Shown here piece by piece: positions 6,334 to 6,378 of a stretch of DNA of 6,378 nt. The stretch lies in NCBI GenBank assembly GCA_003518245.1, contig DOZA01000038.1, forward strand, positions 1-6,378, written 5' to 3'. Position 1 is the stretch's first letter, and each line of letters begins with the position of its first letter. The notes beneath the pieces were generated by a model. That model searched no databases and was not told where the DNA came from. It worked only from the letters and a program-made list of their open reading frames with translations. The stretch is from Bacteroidales bacterium (GTDB lineage: Bacteria > Bacteroidota > Bacteroidia > Bacteroidales > VadinHA17). The position numbers and the translations under genes were made by a program.

Positions 6334-6378
6334 TTTTTCTTTCTTATATAAAAGTCACTGGTGTCCGGTAAAAAATAT

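Noticed and set aside
1..6378. A new defence, mobile or biosynthetic system
   Set aside because: All intact genes belong to known families, and there are no integrases, nucleases, toxin-antitoxin pairs or repeat arrays.

Overview
The window reads as a moderately AT-rich chromosomal segment of a member of the Bacteroidota, probably near the Bacteroidales. The pointers are a GlsB/OlsB-like N-acyltransferase, a long (632-residue) PurF-like paralogue of the type I associate with this phylum, a small secreted SPOR-domain protein, no clear Shine-Dalgarno sites, and a promoter matching the Bacteroidota pattern (TTG, then TAnnTTTG). I see no rRNA, tRNA, CRISPR array, transposase or phage gene.

Layout: (1) 54-998, plus strand, a GNAT-fold lipid N-acyltransferase. 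(2) 1002-4139, minus strand, a compact apparent operon read in the order yebC, SPOR-domain protein, PurF-like amidotransferase, with gaps of 27 and 3 bp. It has a recognisable promoter just upstream of yebC. The last gene converges on the acyltransferase with only 3 bp between stop codons. (3) 4174-4278, minus strand, an intrinsic terminator and the 3' end of a membrane-protein gene. (4) 4276-5263, a damaged locus: the 3' part of a minus-strand membrane-protein gene lies head to head with a plus-strand membrane-anchored LuxR-type regulator that has lost its start. The join near 4445-4465 sits between the arms of a perfect 10-bp inverted repeat (4422-4431 / 4469-4478). (5) 5332-6333, minus strand, an LdhA-type D-lactate dehydrogenase converging on the regulator.

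Functionally these are mostly housekeeping genes: aminolipid synthesis, a YebC translation or regulatory factor, an envelope protein, a purine-type amidotransferase paralogue and fermentative lactate formation. I find no convincing new multi-gene system. The most unusual structure is the head-to-head join of two 5'-truncated genes, which is either a recent deletion or rearrangement, or an assembly/amplification chimera. The second is a terminator hairpin that physically overlaps the yebC promoter. The third is a set of departures from canonical PurF in the PurF-like protein, which I believe are family-wide.
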